64,000 bases of DNA from Solea solea. Its lineage: Eukaryota > Chordata > Actinopteri > Pleuronectiformes > Soleidae. Position 1 is the first letter of the stretch; every line of letters starts with the position of its first letter. Below, in pieces: positions 38,050 to 52,400 of this stretch. Location of the stretch: positions 23,938,365-24,002,364 of the forward strand of contig NC_081141.1 of NCBI RefSeq assembly GCF_958295425.1. Reading direction: 5' to 3'. Both the position numbers and the translations under genes were made by a program. Below the pieces are notes generated by a model that did not search any database, was not told where the DNA came from, and saw only the letters and a program-made list of their open reading frames with translations.

Positions 38050-41000
38050 TCTCGTACATCATTCTTAGTGAGGACACTCATAGATGTGACGCATCCCCTT
38101 ACACTTAACTCTAAACCTTAAGTTTTAACACTGAAAAAGACCCTTAAAGTTGTGTGGACCTGCCTAAATGTCCCTGCCTTCCTCGTTTTATGGTCCTCAC
38201 ATACACACACATGCATACACATGCATGCAAAAACAGTAAGTACCTCTGTCAGCTATCTAATAAAGCAATGGGGGTTGGCAAGTATCACGCTGTCATCAGC
38301 ACAGCTTTAAAGAGCACATACCTTCACATGCAAATGGCGGCGAGGTGAACGAGGCCATTCAAACGCCGTCCGTCGGTCTCAGACAAACACGCGTACGAGG
38401 GATTTTTAAAGTAATGTGTAGCTCTGAGTTACACAGATTAAGGTTTTAAAATCTCAATCTCAACTATGCGTTCCTTTGACGTGCCCTTGTCAAACCCCGA
38501 CTGTATGTGCACAACACAGAACTCCTCACATGGTCACAGTGAGGTCACTGTGCTGCGTTTTGGTGGGATTATTCCCCCCCCCCCCCCCCCCCCCAGACAC
38601 AGGCTGGCTGTTTTATATTATGATAGCCTTATCTGTGCACATGCCATGTGTGTACGTCTGTCAGCTCTGTTCTGTGCATATGTGCGCATGCATATGAATG
38701 CGGCTGATGGCTGAGCTTTATGCAACGCAGTGCAACACACACCCACTCAGTGACAATTGCCTTGGATGTACTGTTGCTCACTGTAACCTTTCTTTCATCC
38801 CTAATTACTGCTTCCAAAGGAGTAGAGAGGGACAGCGGGAGCAGGAGAAGAAGAGATTTATGCATTCTGATGGCAAAGGAGCACACGCGCTAATGGCTCT
38901 TAATGGGCCGGAGGTGGCTGCAAGATGAGTGGATGAGGGGAAGGAGGGCGTGGTGACCTCCACTGATGTGGTGGCACTTTATCGCCCAAACCCCCGTGTA
39001 CTGTATTACACACACCTGCAGTACCTCTCCCAGCCACTCCGGTGCACTGCTGTATGTGTGAAGTGAACAAGTGAATGATCTCAACCCACGGTCTACAGGA
39101 AGTACGACGAGGTCCTGCACTTACTGTAGACCGTTTGACTGATTCCATGTCTACGTTTGAAAGTGGAAGTTCACAGGTGTCACATGACACAGCCAGTCAC
39201 ATGGTTTCCACTCATACCGGTTAACGTTATCATGTATTTTCTTGGAGAAAAATAATCAAAAATCAACACCATGGTGTATTGAAGTTAGACCTGAAACTCA
39301 AATTAGACCGTTAACTCCTCAGGAAAATGTGGGAATTAGGCAATGTTCACACAGAAGTTCCATTCAAACAGAGTTCTACTTGCAACCGGCAGTATCGCCC
39401 CCTGGTGGCTGCCCAGTAACTGTTTACAGTCATTTTTTTGGGGACTGGCCACACCACAAGATAATAAAATAAATAAAAAATAATTTTAAAAAAAGATACC
39501 GTAATGACAAGTATATGGGCGCAAAGCTCTATTTCTCTACATCTACATCCATCTTCTACACCCTGGACCATAGTTTTTGAATGTTCCAGTTCTGCTTAAA
39601 CGTAGTAAATGTAATTATTCTAAAGCTCCAAAACCTATTTTCATTCATTCATCTTCTACCACTTTCTCCTCCACATGAGGGTCACGGCTGACGTAGGGCG
39701 ACAGGCGGGGGGGGGGGGGGTCACACCCTGTACAGGTCGCCAGAAAACCAATTTTGTCTAAAGTCATTTCACACATAATACCAACACGCGTACGGATACC
39801 TTTATGAAATGTATAAATATTACACACTGGACCTTTAAGAGTGTGAGGTTATTGATTAAGTGGCCGAGCATGGCATTCTCTCATTCAGTCATCGTGCTCT
39901 CCCATGACATCATGAACATTTGGTTGGTGTTGTAGCGTTCACTCTGTCATCAGATCAAATGTCCCCCCCCCCCCTCCTTGACTGAATATGCTGAATGTGT
40001 GTGTGTGTGTGTCACATTGTTATTTCCAGCGCTGATGAAAGGTGACACGATGCAAAGATGACAGTGAGTCATAAGGCCTCAGCGGCAACTGCGTTGATTC
40101 ATGTGTGTGTTTGTGTGTCTGCGCAGCGAGACAGAGACGGGAAGAAGACGTCACGGTGACAACATGTCAATCGCTGACAGGACGGGGGTTTGTCTTATGA
40201 AAGCCAACTCTGTCCATCCCTTTATTTTTCTCCCCCCCTCCCCTTCTCCTCTGTCCATCCCTCCTTTTCATCTCCTGTAATGCCTGTCATACCACCTGCG
40301 TGCTGATGGGGGTGCACAGAGACGTAAATTGAGGGGTGGGGGATTGGTTCTCGGCCTCCCTTCATCTCTCTTTCACTCTACCTGTCCGTCTGTCCGTCCA
40401 CTTCATCTATTTCTGTCGATCTAAGGAGGGGATTTGAATCCTTGTGGAGGATGGGTACGTATGCATGTATGTGTGCGTGTACGTACCCTCCTCCAATCAT
40501 GGCTGAACCTTAAATGTCCCCTCGGGGAGAAAATGGAGGAAGGGATGGAGAGTGTGTGATTGGTGGTGGGGGTGAAAAATATCTCTGCATCCATTTAATA
40601 GAAGAAATTTAGTCTGGGTTTCTTTGTTAGATCTCTTTGCCGTTGTCAAAAGTAATGTCAATTTGGTGTATTTTTTATTCAGTTTTACAATTAAAAGAAA
40701 ATAATATGTCAACGTTGAATGTGTAAAACTCACAAATACACTCAAGAACTGTGTGATCCAGTCATTTAGAAAAATTGAACCAATAATAAAATAATTCCTC
40801 ATGTTGGTTGAAAACTAAAACAGACAAAATAATGTTTAAAGCTAATATTAAGCCACTGTCAGTTCATAGTTTATAAAAGTTTAGCTAAAGACAGGAAAAC
40901 AAACGAGATTTCAGAGATTTATTTAATAAGCTACACTACGCAATAGTGGAAATATGAATTTAAGAATATAAAACCTTGATTTGTGGTAATGTATTTATGA

Positions 41001-44000
41001 GGAAAAGAAGTTCATTGTAACTGTATGCGAGTTTTCTTTTCCTCTGAAGTGCAGCATATTATTGGGGCTGACTTAGAATAGACACGTTTAAGAACTTTGC
41101 TTCTGTCTGTGTCTTTTCAGTCTCTGATTGAATTGTGTAATTGTTTGTTTTTTGTCTCTACATCTGCAGGTTCTTAGATTCAGATTCCTTTCATTAAATC
41201 TTAAACTAAAGTGCTGCATTTTAAAGCCTTAATGGTTAAGAGGAATGTAGTCAACACTGAGATCTTATCAAAGGGAAGAAAAGAGAGAAGACAAAGGTTA
41301 ATCTTTTTGGTTAATAAGTTAAAACACAAACGCTCCGTGAAACAATTATCAATGATTTCTCGGATAGGAAAACATCTGGGACGGAGATCAGCTGATCCAC
41401 GACACCTAAAGCTTTATTATGTGTCACTTTTGCTCATGTGTTCCACACACACACTAACAGCTGCTGCGTCAATATCGTGACACGTTGTAACTGTCGGAAC
41501 ACAAACACCAGCGCATCCGGCCGACAGTTTGCCCTCGCCGCCTTCCTCTGTCGCCTCCTCCCTGCCCTCCCTTTGACTCTTCCTCCCCTCTGTCTCTCCT
41601 CTGTGCTGCTCCTTAATAATCACAACAAGCAGCTGTATCTTCAGAGGAAATCGTGCCTTAAGATTGAGAGTCGTCCCCTCTCTCTCTCTCTCTCCCTCCC
41701 CGCGTACGTCTCTCTTTTTCACACACTCTCCCCTCTCATCTCCTTTAGAGGGCTTTTGGACAATGATATCGCAGGAAACAGGCAGAGTCTGACAGAGTTG
41801 GTAATAATGAATTAAGTCTGTAGCCTGGCCCTGACTCTGAAATTTAAATTATAATTACTCCTGTGGGGATGGAAGGGGTTATTGCCAGGGAGAGGGAAAT
41901 AAATGGAAGTGAAGTGAATTTGCACTCCGCTTTTAAGACGTGCCGACATGCTACTCAGTTTTGGCCTCAGTGAAGCTTTTTCTATGCATGTGTTTATACC
42001 TGAGCGTTTGGGTGTGAACAGAAGAGTTTGATGATTGTTTGTGTGCGTGTGTGTGTGTGTGTGTGTGTGAGACCGTGCCTCATGGCCCAGATCTCCACAG
42101 GTCTCCCTTTTTATTCGTCACATTTACAAACTAGTCTTCACACAGTCATCCCTCTTTCTCCCGCTTATTATAACCCGCTGCATGCAGTGTTTTCCTTTTC
42201 TCATTTTCAGACAATCACTAAGGCCTCATGGCAACTCCTGGCTGTGTATGTAAATGTTGTTGTTTTTTTTACGGCGTGTAAACATGCGAGAGGAGAGGAA
42301 TATCAAGTGGACTTCATTTGCGAGAGGAGTGAGCTTGTTTGTCTGTCTTTTTGTTTGACTGATGTGTTATGTTTGCTTCATTTTCATTTTTTCTGCATGT
42401 GTGTGTCTGTGTGTGTGTGTGTGTGTGTTCCAGTGCCAAACACATTCCAGGGAAATCACATTACATTTCATTCACAGTTTTCTGTCATATTTATCATCCT
42501 ATTCATTTTTTTTAATCATACATTTAATCACATTTTATAACATACAGTATGTTTTACTTCACTAAAAATACATTCATTTTACCTCTTTATTCACGCATCT
42601 CATCAACATAGTAGCATAGTAGTGTTTGAAGTGATTTTTAAGTTAATACCAGTTAGTATTTTTGTCAATTAAATGAAAATCAGCTTCATGTAAATAAAGG
42701 CAATTAAAATTGCCATTAATCTTTTGTATGTAGTTCATTTTATCGTTCTCCTTTCCTCCACAAGTGGCCAAATGACTAACTTACACGTTGTCAAGTTCTG
42801 TTGTTGTATAAATGTCACTAACTGATATTTACTTACTTTAAATGTTGTATTGTTGTCTTACCCATCATATTATAGTACTGTAATTGTTCAACATAAATCA
42901 ATGTGCACTCTTCTTTCTTTTTATTTTTAAGTTCTGGTGAATGTAAAAAAAGAAAAAGTGCCGAGTTAGAGAATATCTTAAGTAGGCAGCAGCAGCAGCA
43001 GCAGCTCTTCAGTGAAATTAAACTCGCCCATTTGTCTTCGCCGATAAATGCCAGCTCTACATTTTCACACGCGCGCTGCTAAAGGACATGTTCTACCCTT
43101 TTCCTCTCTTAATGAAATGTCAGGCTATTGACCTGTCTCTCTCTTCGATGCTAATTTGCCGCCCTCTCTGGCCTTTCACCCCTGTCCCCTGTGATGTTGC
43201 AGAGCCTGTGGAGGTCGTTCCACAACCTGAAAGACGTCGGTGTGGTGCAGGTGAAGGTCATCAAGGCTGAGGGACTGATGGCAGCGGATGTCACAGGTAA
43301 GATGGCGTGACCCCCGAGGTCAAACTACAGGTTGCAAACCTCTGTGGTTCTCATACACAGTGTCAGACGCTGGACCCAGTTCAGACCTGGTATTAACATC
43401 CGTCCGCAGTGATTCCATCGCCACTGTGTCCTGAATGCGTCTTCAGATCACACAACCACACTTGGAGGTGGCCGGAAGACGCATGTGGACACATTTTAAG
43501 GAGTGTCGTCACTAGAGATTCATCCAGGACGTATTTAGCACTGCCTGCATGTGATCTGATCACTGAGGATGGATGTTTTTAATAATCTGAACAGGGCATT
43601 ATATACTTATGTGCTTAAAGGTCATGTGACAAATCAATTAAATGTCTCTTCTTAGAGGGTTTACAGCATGTGAAGCTAAGAGGAGCAGCTAATGAGATGC
43701 ATTCAAAGATACTGGTAATATGACTATTAGTATTAGGGCCACATGTAAAAAAATTTCTAAATTAGAAAGAAGAATTCTGAGTTTAAAGTCATTCAGTTGG
43801 AATTCTGACTTGAATTTACACGTGGAGCATGTTAAAGATGCATTCAAGGAACCTCTTAAAGTTCATCACTTTTGCAAACACACATACAGTACAGCACCTT
43901 AATGCTCACCGGATACTGCCTCCTTGTGGTAACCGTTGCGCCACAAATTTGGGGAAGAAAGATTCATTTCTATCACGGCAGTTTAGTGAAAAATTTCCTG

Positions 44001-44228
44001 ATTGACCTTTTAAATAAAAAGAACATTCATGCACATCCATACCGATAGGTGACACTATCAATTACAAGTGCACGTACAAGTTTTTTTTTTCTTTGCTTTA
44101 AATAACTTTACCTGTGTTTGGGATTGTAGACATTGAACAATTTCTGCGGTGCCTTTTCCTCCACCAGCAATCGGCCATAAATCTAACCAAAGATAAAGTC
44201 AGGGTGTAATTTAGTTTTAAGGGATGAT

Positions 44229-44273
<45 letters not shown>

Positions 44274-46388
44274 ATCCTCAGAGAGAGTTAAAGTCTACTT
44301 TGTGCAGGTCACTAAATTTGTCTCTACATTTTTAGAAAAAGACGCCGCGTGCTCATTTGAATAATAGAGAAAAAGTACACATTTGAACCAACAAATCTCT
44401 CTCCCCCCTCCTCCTCCTCCCCCTTCCTCCCTTTCTCTGCTCGCTCTCTCTGAATCCTCCATTCTCCATTAATTCTTACTTTTAATTAGGTCTGCAGTGG
44501 ACAGGCCTAGTTTTTCACTCTGTATTATCTAGTAGAAAGAGGGGAAAAGTGTGTGTGTGTGTGTGTGGAGTTTTTCTCCATTTGAAGCAGCCTCAGTCCC
44601 ATTAGCCCGTACAGAGTGGAGCTGGTTGATTTGGGTTATTGCGAGGTGTGACCGGAGTGCAGGGCTAATGGCTCTTGTATTTCATTTCGGAGCAGAAATT
44701 TGCTCCATGACCTCGTTGTAGAGCTCATCATTCAGTCTGAGCTTTGTGGATCCTTGTTTTTTTTAAATAATAATAATAATACTAAAAAAAAATCAAAAGT
44801 AAAGGTGTGGAAATGCACTGAAATGTCCACCAGCTGTTTGTTTGATTTCCACCGTCGTCTCTGCCGGCTTGACATGGTCGTAGAGAACATTGTCTTTACA
44901 GCCTGTGGTGGTGATTTTTCAAACGTGCTTCACTTCAGAGTGAGTGTTTTACATAGAAGCTACTACAGCTGTAAACAGACGACAACAAAGTTTTCATATT
45001 TCATGTATTTGTTTTCAGAATCGTGACACAGGACCAGTTTTACTTTGACTTTACCTTAAGCTCTTATTTTGTGTGTGAAATTAAAACTGATATTTATCAT
45101 ATTACACAGAACACTGAAAGACAACATGGGAAACGTCCTTTGGTTTCACATTTGTCATTTTACATATTCAATTATTTGTGTTTATATTCGGAATAAACAG
45201 TTTATCATTTTCAATTCGCAATGTAAAGCAATGCAACGGCCGACATGTAAATGTCTTATTATGACTGTTCTGTGTTCTATGCCAATTTGAAAATGGAATA
45301 CATAAATGTGAGCAACAATTCACATATTTAACCCTTCCCCCTAACCCTAGCCTCTGAATGTCCATCTTGCCTTTTTTTTATGTGCTTATTTTAACCTAAA
45401 AATGTCCAGAAAATGTCCTGTGAGTAAGTGCTTTTGCCCATTTTTCCAGAATAACTTAAAATATCTGGCAGTGACTTACAATTTACTGCACGTTAAAATA
45501 GTGTATGAACAAGTTAGAATGAAGAAAAACAAAACGTTTTATTGAGCAACACCAGAATTTGCGTGGTGAATTTGAAATTTAAACAGTATAAAACATATTT
45601 AAAATAACATTTGTTTTGAGTTTTTGTCTCAAAAAATGGAAACTTATGTACACACGTTTGTCCAACTCTCTCCTCTCTGGAGACAAAGACGCTGATTTGC
45701 CGGCTTCGTGAAATAGCACGAGTGAAATTACCTTAATAACCACATGTTTCAGCTTTCAGAAACCGTTGGAACCGTTGTGTAATTACAGTAACGCAAAGTG
45801 AGCTAAAGGGTTCACCTTTAAAGGGTTCCCACACTTGCAGCTATTGTAGTTCATATTTTAGACATTATCTAACGTGGCAGTGCTCCATCTTGTGTCAAAA
45901 CACAGTTAATCTTAAATCGTTTGACTTAAAACTGGTCGCAAATCAAACTGCATTTTCCAGCCCTAATTCCTATATGGTCTATGAAACCCTTGTTTTATTA
46001 GGTTTCACATTATTGTCATCAGATATGGAAATATTTTCCTCATGTTCCACAGAGAATGGGATTTTGTCAGTCAGTCAAAACTCTCAAAAACAACACAAAC
46101 ACACAAGCAAAGAGACTTTTCAGACGGCTTATTCATGCTGGGAGTCCAATGTGTGTGTGCGAGCGTGCACGGGCGTATGCGTGTGTGTGTGTGTGTGTGT
46201 GTGCGTGCACGCCACTGGCAGAAACAATAGCTCAGTGAGAGCCGTGTAAGAGCCCTCACCGCGTGAACACTCTATTTTAACATCCCAGACCAAGAGAGGG
46301 TCAGGAGCAAGGTGAGAGAGAAACAGGCGGACAGACAAACAGACGCACAGAGAGCGAGGAAGGGAGAGGAGGTCAGTGAGAGAGTTCA

Positions 46389-46425
<37 letters not shown>

Positions 46426-49400
46426 CATCGCTCTCTCTCGCTCTAATTGAAGTGTTTTTGTGGAGTAGCTCTTCTCCAGCCCGAGTGGGATAACTGAAAA
46501 TAGTCTCTAAAACCAACAATCCCTTTTGTCCGCCTGCTCTTGTCCCTCTGAGTGGCTGCTCTACAGTTAGAACATTTCAGCAGGACACACACACACACAC
46601 ACAGCAGCATCACGCAGTGTGCACACTCTTTTTCAGTCTCCGTGTGGAGAAAATACTGTGGATTATATTATTATGCAAAGACAAATTTGTATGCTTTGGT
46701 CACAAGTCCACTGTATCATGATACTGATTTTGATTTTATGGAAGAGTATTAATGAAAAAGCATGAATTCTGAGATTAAAGTCAGAATTCTGAGAAAAAAG
46801 TCAGAATATTGAGGGCAAAATAAGTTCTTAATCTCAAAATCTTGACTTTGCTGTTTTATTTTTCTACTTCTTTCAAAAAGTTTCACGTGGCCCGAACACT
46901 CTTCCGTATAAATCTTAACATGTGCAACATGTGTGTGAGATTTCCAAAGTGTGGGCCCCCCAGTGGTCTGTGAAGGTACTGCAAATAAATACATTTTTTA
47001 ATTTCAGTTTTGTAAATAGCTATAAAATATATATGATAGATTTTTAAGAAATACTAAAACAAATCCATGGCGTTTACGTTATTACGTGTAATTTTTCTTT
47101 ATCAGACCTAGTATAGCAGGTAATGTCATACATATATACATATATGTATATATATGTATATATATACATATATATATATATGACATTACCTGCTATACTT
47201 AATTTGTTCATTTTAATAAGTAAATAGTTATTTGTGTTGAAGTGGACTGATTATTAATCATGTCAAAACAATTATTGGTCCTAGTCCTAGTGTGTTGATC
47301 AGAGTTGTGGGTTTGGATTGTATTCGATTTTAAAGTGAGCCCTGACACTGTTCACTTTGTGAATGGCTGCCTGAACTGTTACATTGATTGACATACACTG
47401 AGGCCAAGTAGGAAAATAAAGTTTGTGTTGTAGTGTTGCCAACTCAGTGTTGAATAGAGCCTCTCTCTCAAAACATGACACGACACAAATGAACGTCCTT
47501 CACATGAAACTGAAAAAAGGGTCTTTTCAAACCTGGGATGGGAGAAAACACTGATAAACACAACTTCCTGTACTTTTTTGTAAGGTAAATTGGCAACTGC
47601 TAGCTTTCAATCTCGTTGGAATATCCAAAACTGTTTGTTTTTATCAATATCGCAATATTGTATAATTTTTTTGTTGGATTTTTTACAAAAGTATATGACA
47701 TTTACTGTACTTATGTATCAAAAATCATTTTTTGATATAAAATGTACTTTGTAATGTAAGTTTGTAATGATAAGTTGTGAATAAACAACATGTTACAGCG
47801 TGTGAATGTGTATGAAAGATCATGCAGACTAGAAAAGAGCTCTATAAATGCAGACCATTACTAACTGAGGAGTAAAAGTAAAAGTTGCTAGAAATATAAA
47901 CAACAAAGTGAAGTACAGAGACATGAATTTTGTACCTAAATACAGTGACAGCGTATTTGTACTTTGTTACATTATGACACTGGAATCTTCCTCATTTGAC
48001 ATCAGCGTAAACATCATCAAACCTTCAGGTCATTTCTTTCCCTCAGAAATGAAAACAGTTGCATCAAAAACACACCACACAAAAAAAAGCTCTAAATAAT
48101 AATTAAATGTGGTTATACATGAACACCAGAGCGTGCAGTGCCTCTCTAACCTCACCCCACCGTTAAATACCAAACTTCCCGCGAGGCAAATTACAGCGCG
48201 CCGCTTCATCTCCTCCTCACTTATCTCAGGGCGACGTGAAATGAGTGTGAGCCCACTTTTCTTCTCTGTGGACCATGGTGGCACCCAGAGCTGTGCTCGG
48301 CACGTTACCTGGACGATCGCTGAGCGGCGCTCAAACCCCGAGCGTGTAATCGCTTCAGACAGCTGCCTCTGGTGCTGGTGGCCAATAAGGTGAAAGTTCA
48401 TCACCGGCGACGACGACAGCGGCAGCAGCAGCAGCAACTGATTTGGAGTTGTGCTCAGTTCATTTACGTCGCTTAATTTGAGTGACTGCATTAAAATTAG
48501 CCCGATTTGTTTATACTATGGAAGATCCACCGTGATTAAGGAGGAGCTATCATTTTCCCAGCTGAGAAACTCGTGCCAAAATATTTTTCACACGTTCTTC
48601 ATAGTAAATCCAAAAACCTAGTTTGCACTGAAATTCAATATAGAATGGAGCTTTATTTTGTGTGTGTACTTTGTGTGAACATTTTGTCTGGAACCCGCAA
48701 CTTTAAAGGGCTTTTTCAGGGTTAAGACCGGGTTTTAGGGTTAGGATTAGGGAATGCATTATGTCTATGAGGTGTCCTCACTAGGGTTTTAAGGTTTGTG
48801 TGAGATTAGGAGCAATAATACATAATAATGTACTGTGTTGTATACACATTTCAATACTTATTATTAGATTATTAGAACGTGTCACTAGTTTGTTCTGAAT
48901 CAGCTGTTTATCACGCGCCACTTGTTAAGTTTTGACTTCCACAGAAGCTCAGCTTCTCTGGGAGTCAATGGAGCAGAGGGCGGGCACAGACGCTGGGCTT
49001 CTGCATGATGTTTTGGAGGAACTGTCTGAAAGGCGGAGCCAGTTTATGATTGACAGGGAAGTGTGTAGTAGACAAATAGCTGGTCGTGGTGTGTTATTTG
49101 CTCGGCAATACAGAAAGTTTTCATCAGTACTTGTACACTGTAAATAAAAACACTATTATAGCGTTTCAGTTTTACATAATTATCACGTTTCCTTGTTCTA
49201 GTTGTTTCGTTTGCAGAATTTAGTTTTACACAGTTCTCCATTGCTTTGTTGTAACAATGCCTCAGTTAATAATTACAATGTTATTACATGTAGGCTACAC
49301 AATGTATTTTATGTACAATGGATACTGGATCTGGATGTTTAAGTCATGGCATCCTCATCATGGCTCAGCACTATTACAATTTTTTTTTGTCTATTTTTTT

Positions 49401-52400
49401 GTGTTTTTTATTGAAGAAACCTAAACGTCTAATGTCGACACAAGTGTGCGGCGCACAGACGCATGTCCTGAGAATCGGGCTCATGTAGTTTTAGTATATT
49501 AGTATATTTTAGTTTACAGGACCTTGTTCTCCCTCTATCGCAGGAGTTCCTCGCTGTCGATATCCACATCAATAAAGCGTCACAAGCGGATATGAAAGGC
49601 AACACCTACGGCTCCGCATTGATCACAGTGACATTTACTCTGCGCCTCTCTGGCTAAATGTTCTGCCCTTGTCACAACATTCGAAGAAAATCACACCGAT
49701 CAATGACATTCACACACTCATAATCCCAATTTTACTTCTGATGCAACATGTGAATGTTCTCTTTTTTCTGTGCGAGTGGGACATACCTGACCCTGCCTTT
49801 TCAAGTGATAAGCTTGAACAAACAGCTTCCAACAGCTTGAGTAAAATAATATAATAATAAAATAATAATAATAAAATAATGATCAAAGGCTGAATTAAGA
49901 GTTTTTTCAGTTCATGTTTGTGGCAGTTGAAAGGAGGTGGTGCTGGCAGGCACCGGGAGCCGCTCTCAGTCCTTTCTGTGTACAAAGAAAGTGAAATGTG
50001 AGATGAAACAAATGAAGAATATAGGGCATAGTGCAGCAGCGCGTGTTAACCTCAGGAGGACGGAATAACGTTGTGGTTTTATGTTTTACTTTTCTCTTAC
50101 TTTCTTCTCTACCTCATTACATAACCAAAGACATTTGCAAACTAAGTTTTATGTAATTAACTTTGCATAAATGGCTCTATTTTATGATTAACCTTGCAGT
50201 ATATCACACATGTGGTGCATGGTATCTATGGAACATCTTTTATATTGTAATTAAGTTCTATTTTTTACATGATTTATCCATAAATCATTTGGTTGCAGGT
50301 TGCATAATGTTGCCTCACTGTCTCCTTTACGCTTTCTTATGCCTCTCCTTCTATGTTTTGTCATTATTAGTGTAAGTGTAGTGTAACATGAGGAAGTCAG
50401 TGTTTAATCCTTGTGTCATTGTTGCGTTCGCTTCCGATCATTTGTATTATTGTTCATATCACGCATCATTTGACTTTAACAAATGATGGGAAACAACAAT
50501 ACAGAACTTTTTTTTTTGTTTCTTTCTCCCTTTTACCCATTAGACTCCGCCTCCCCTCCTCGCCATCCAATCCCCAAAACTCACATAATGAGTCAAGAGG
50601 ACCTACTGCATAAAAACTGAATCAATCATAACCCGTTTTCCCCTTTTTTCCCTACCACCCAGGGAGTGGTACTGTATCATACATATACAATAGATCTTCA
50701 ATGATTAATCAATTATTATATTATTTTATCTCTAATCGTTTTGTGAAAGATTAAAATGAACTCTTTGACATCTCAGCTTCTTAAAATGTGAATATTTCCC
50801 GGTTTCTTTGCTGATCAATATTTTCTGACGTTGTATGGACCAATCAATTACCAATCGATTTATGGAGACAATAATCGACACATTAATCGATAATGGAAAT
50901 AGTTGTTAGATGCAGCCACAATATATTATAGTATACGATCATATCTTTATAGCAATTTACGCATGATCATTTATTTCATTTTGGGACCGTGTAATCCCAC
51001 TGTATATAGTTCTTATATATATATATATATATATATAGTCGTTTTAAATATCTATAACCATGGTTCTCAAACTGTGGTACCTGTAACACCAGTGGTACAC
51101 AAGGTTCCTCTGGTGTCCCTTTTTAGAAATACTGTTCCGGAGTGCCTAGAAAAGGAGTCATTTTATCTCTCGCTCCATCTTAATCTAATGTCACCATACC
51201 GGTGTGTGACATATATGTGAGGAAGAGGACGAGGAGGATGATGAGAGAGCAGATTATCCTATTGGGATTAAATCTGCCTCCTGTGAAAAGTCTTTTTTGC
51301 ACCACTGATATTTCCTCAGGTGGTACTGGGTCCCTCACAGAGTGTGTTCATGACAAGCTCTCATCCTTTCATCAGCTACTACATGTCCTGCTCGTCTGTC
51401 TTCGTCCTCGTCTCTGAACTTTTCTGGCCTTCAAAACCGCACGTGTTCCATTCTCAACATCTCGTCCTCCTCGTCCTCCTCCTCCTCCTGAGTGCCGAGG
51501 GCCACGCTCGTCCTGGAGCTTATCTTCTCGTCGTCCATGTTCCCAGGTTGTTGATAGAAACGGCTCGCGGCCCTTTTTTCCCCACTGATAAACCGTTGTA
51601 TAATGTATATGACAGTGGGGCTAAACATGAAATAATCATTACATATTGCAGCTGTGATAGTGTACGTGCCATAAGGGGAGGAGGATGCACTGCTCTGCAT
51701 CTGTTTTGGTCGTATGAGCGACTGGAGACGGACAAAAGATGTTGGGGGTCACTGCAGATTCTTTCCCCTCTATAAGCCGAAACACAACTTCAGTTCCCAC
51801 AGCACGTTTTTTTCCTTTTTTTTCTTTCTTGCACATCTTTATTTTCCACTAACAAGGTCAATGCTGTATTTTTCTTTTCGCAGGAAAGAGCGACCCGTTC
51901 TGTGTGGTGGAGCTGAGTAACGATCGGCTGCAAACGCACACTGTCTACAAAAACCTCAACCCAGAATGGAACAAGGTCTTCACTTTGTGAGTGGAGTGGT
52001 GTGACGTGCACACGGACACGCACAGCTCGCATTCACTGCACTAACTAGCCTTAAAAAACAGTTCATCTGTCTTTTATTGATTTATTTATGTATTTATTTA
52101 CACTTTAAGGGACATATGTTCCAACACAGAGGGACTCCAGGCCCTAGTTTGTGTTTTTGTGAAAAAAAATAAAAAATAAAATGTAAAATACATTATAAAA
52201 GGCTGCAAATACATGACATACACAATTAAGTTTAGCAAAAATGAGTTTCTAGCCAATGTCTCACCCTCAAAGTAAAAGATTTTATGCCTGAAATTGATTT
52301 GATTGATTTTGTAAATTTAAATTAACATCTGTTATGACTTTTTAACATGGGACACTTGTTAATTATTGAACTTTAAACCTAAAAATGTGGAAAAATTGTG

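Larger units (their letters stand above)
35241..43202 (+). other. mctp1: mctp1 intron, 8.0 kb
   Basis: Contains GT/CA microsatellites, three C- or G-homopolymer runs, fragments of dispersed fish repeats (36140-36164, 38045-38200, 39262-39440, 39640-39838), and candidate non-coding elements at 38805-38930 and 41745-41960. No exon was recognised. Confidence 0.85.
43297..51883 (+). other. mctp1: mctp1 intron, 8.6 kb
   Basis: Contains GT tracts (44231-44272, 46171-46209), a CT tract (46392-46421), the large inverted repeat at 47110-47199, several dispersed repeats (47690-47975, 48660-48805, 50691-50918, 51055-51293) and candidate non-coding elements (44460-44700, 48190-48490, 49530-49660). No exon was recognised. 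Confidence 0.85.

Noticed and set aside
42028..42540. Plus-strand 170-codon frame
   Set aside because: Built on two GT tracts with hydrophobic filler; no family resemblance and not bounded by splice sites that fit mctp1.
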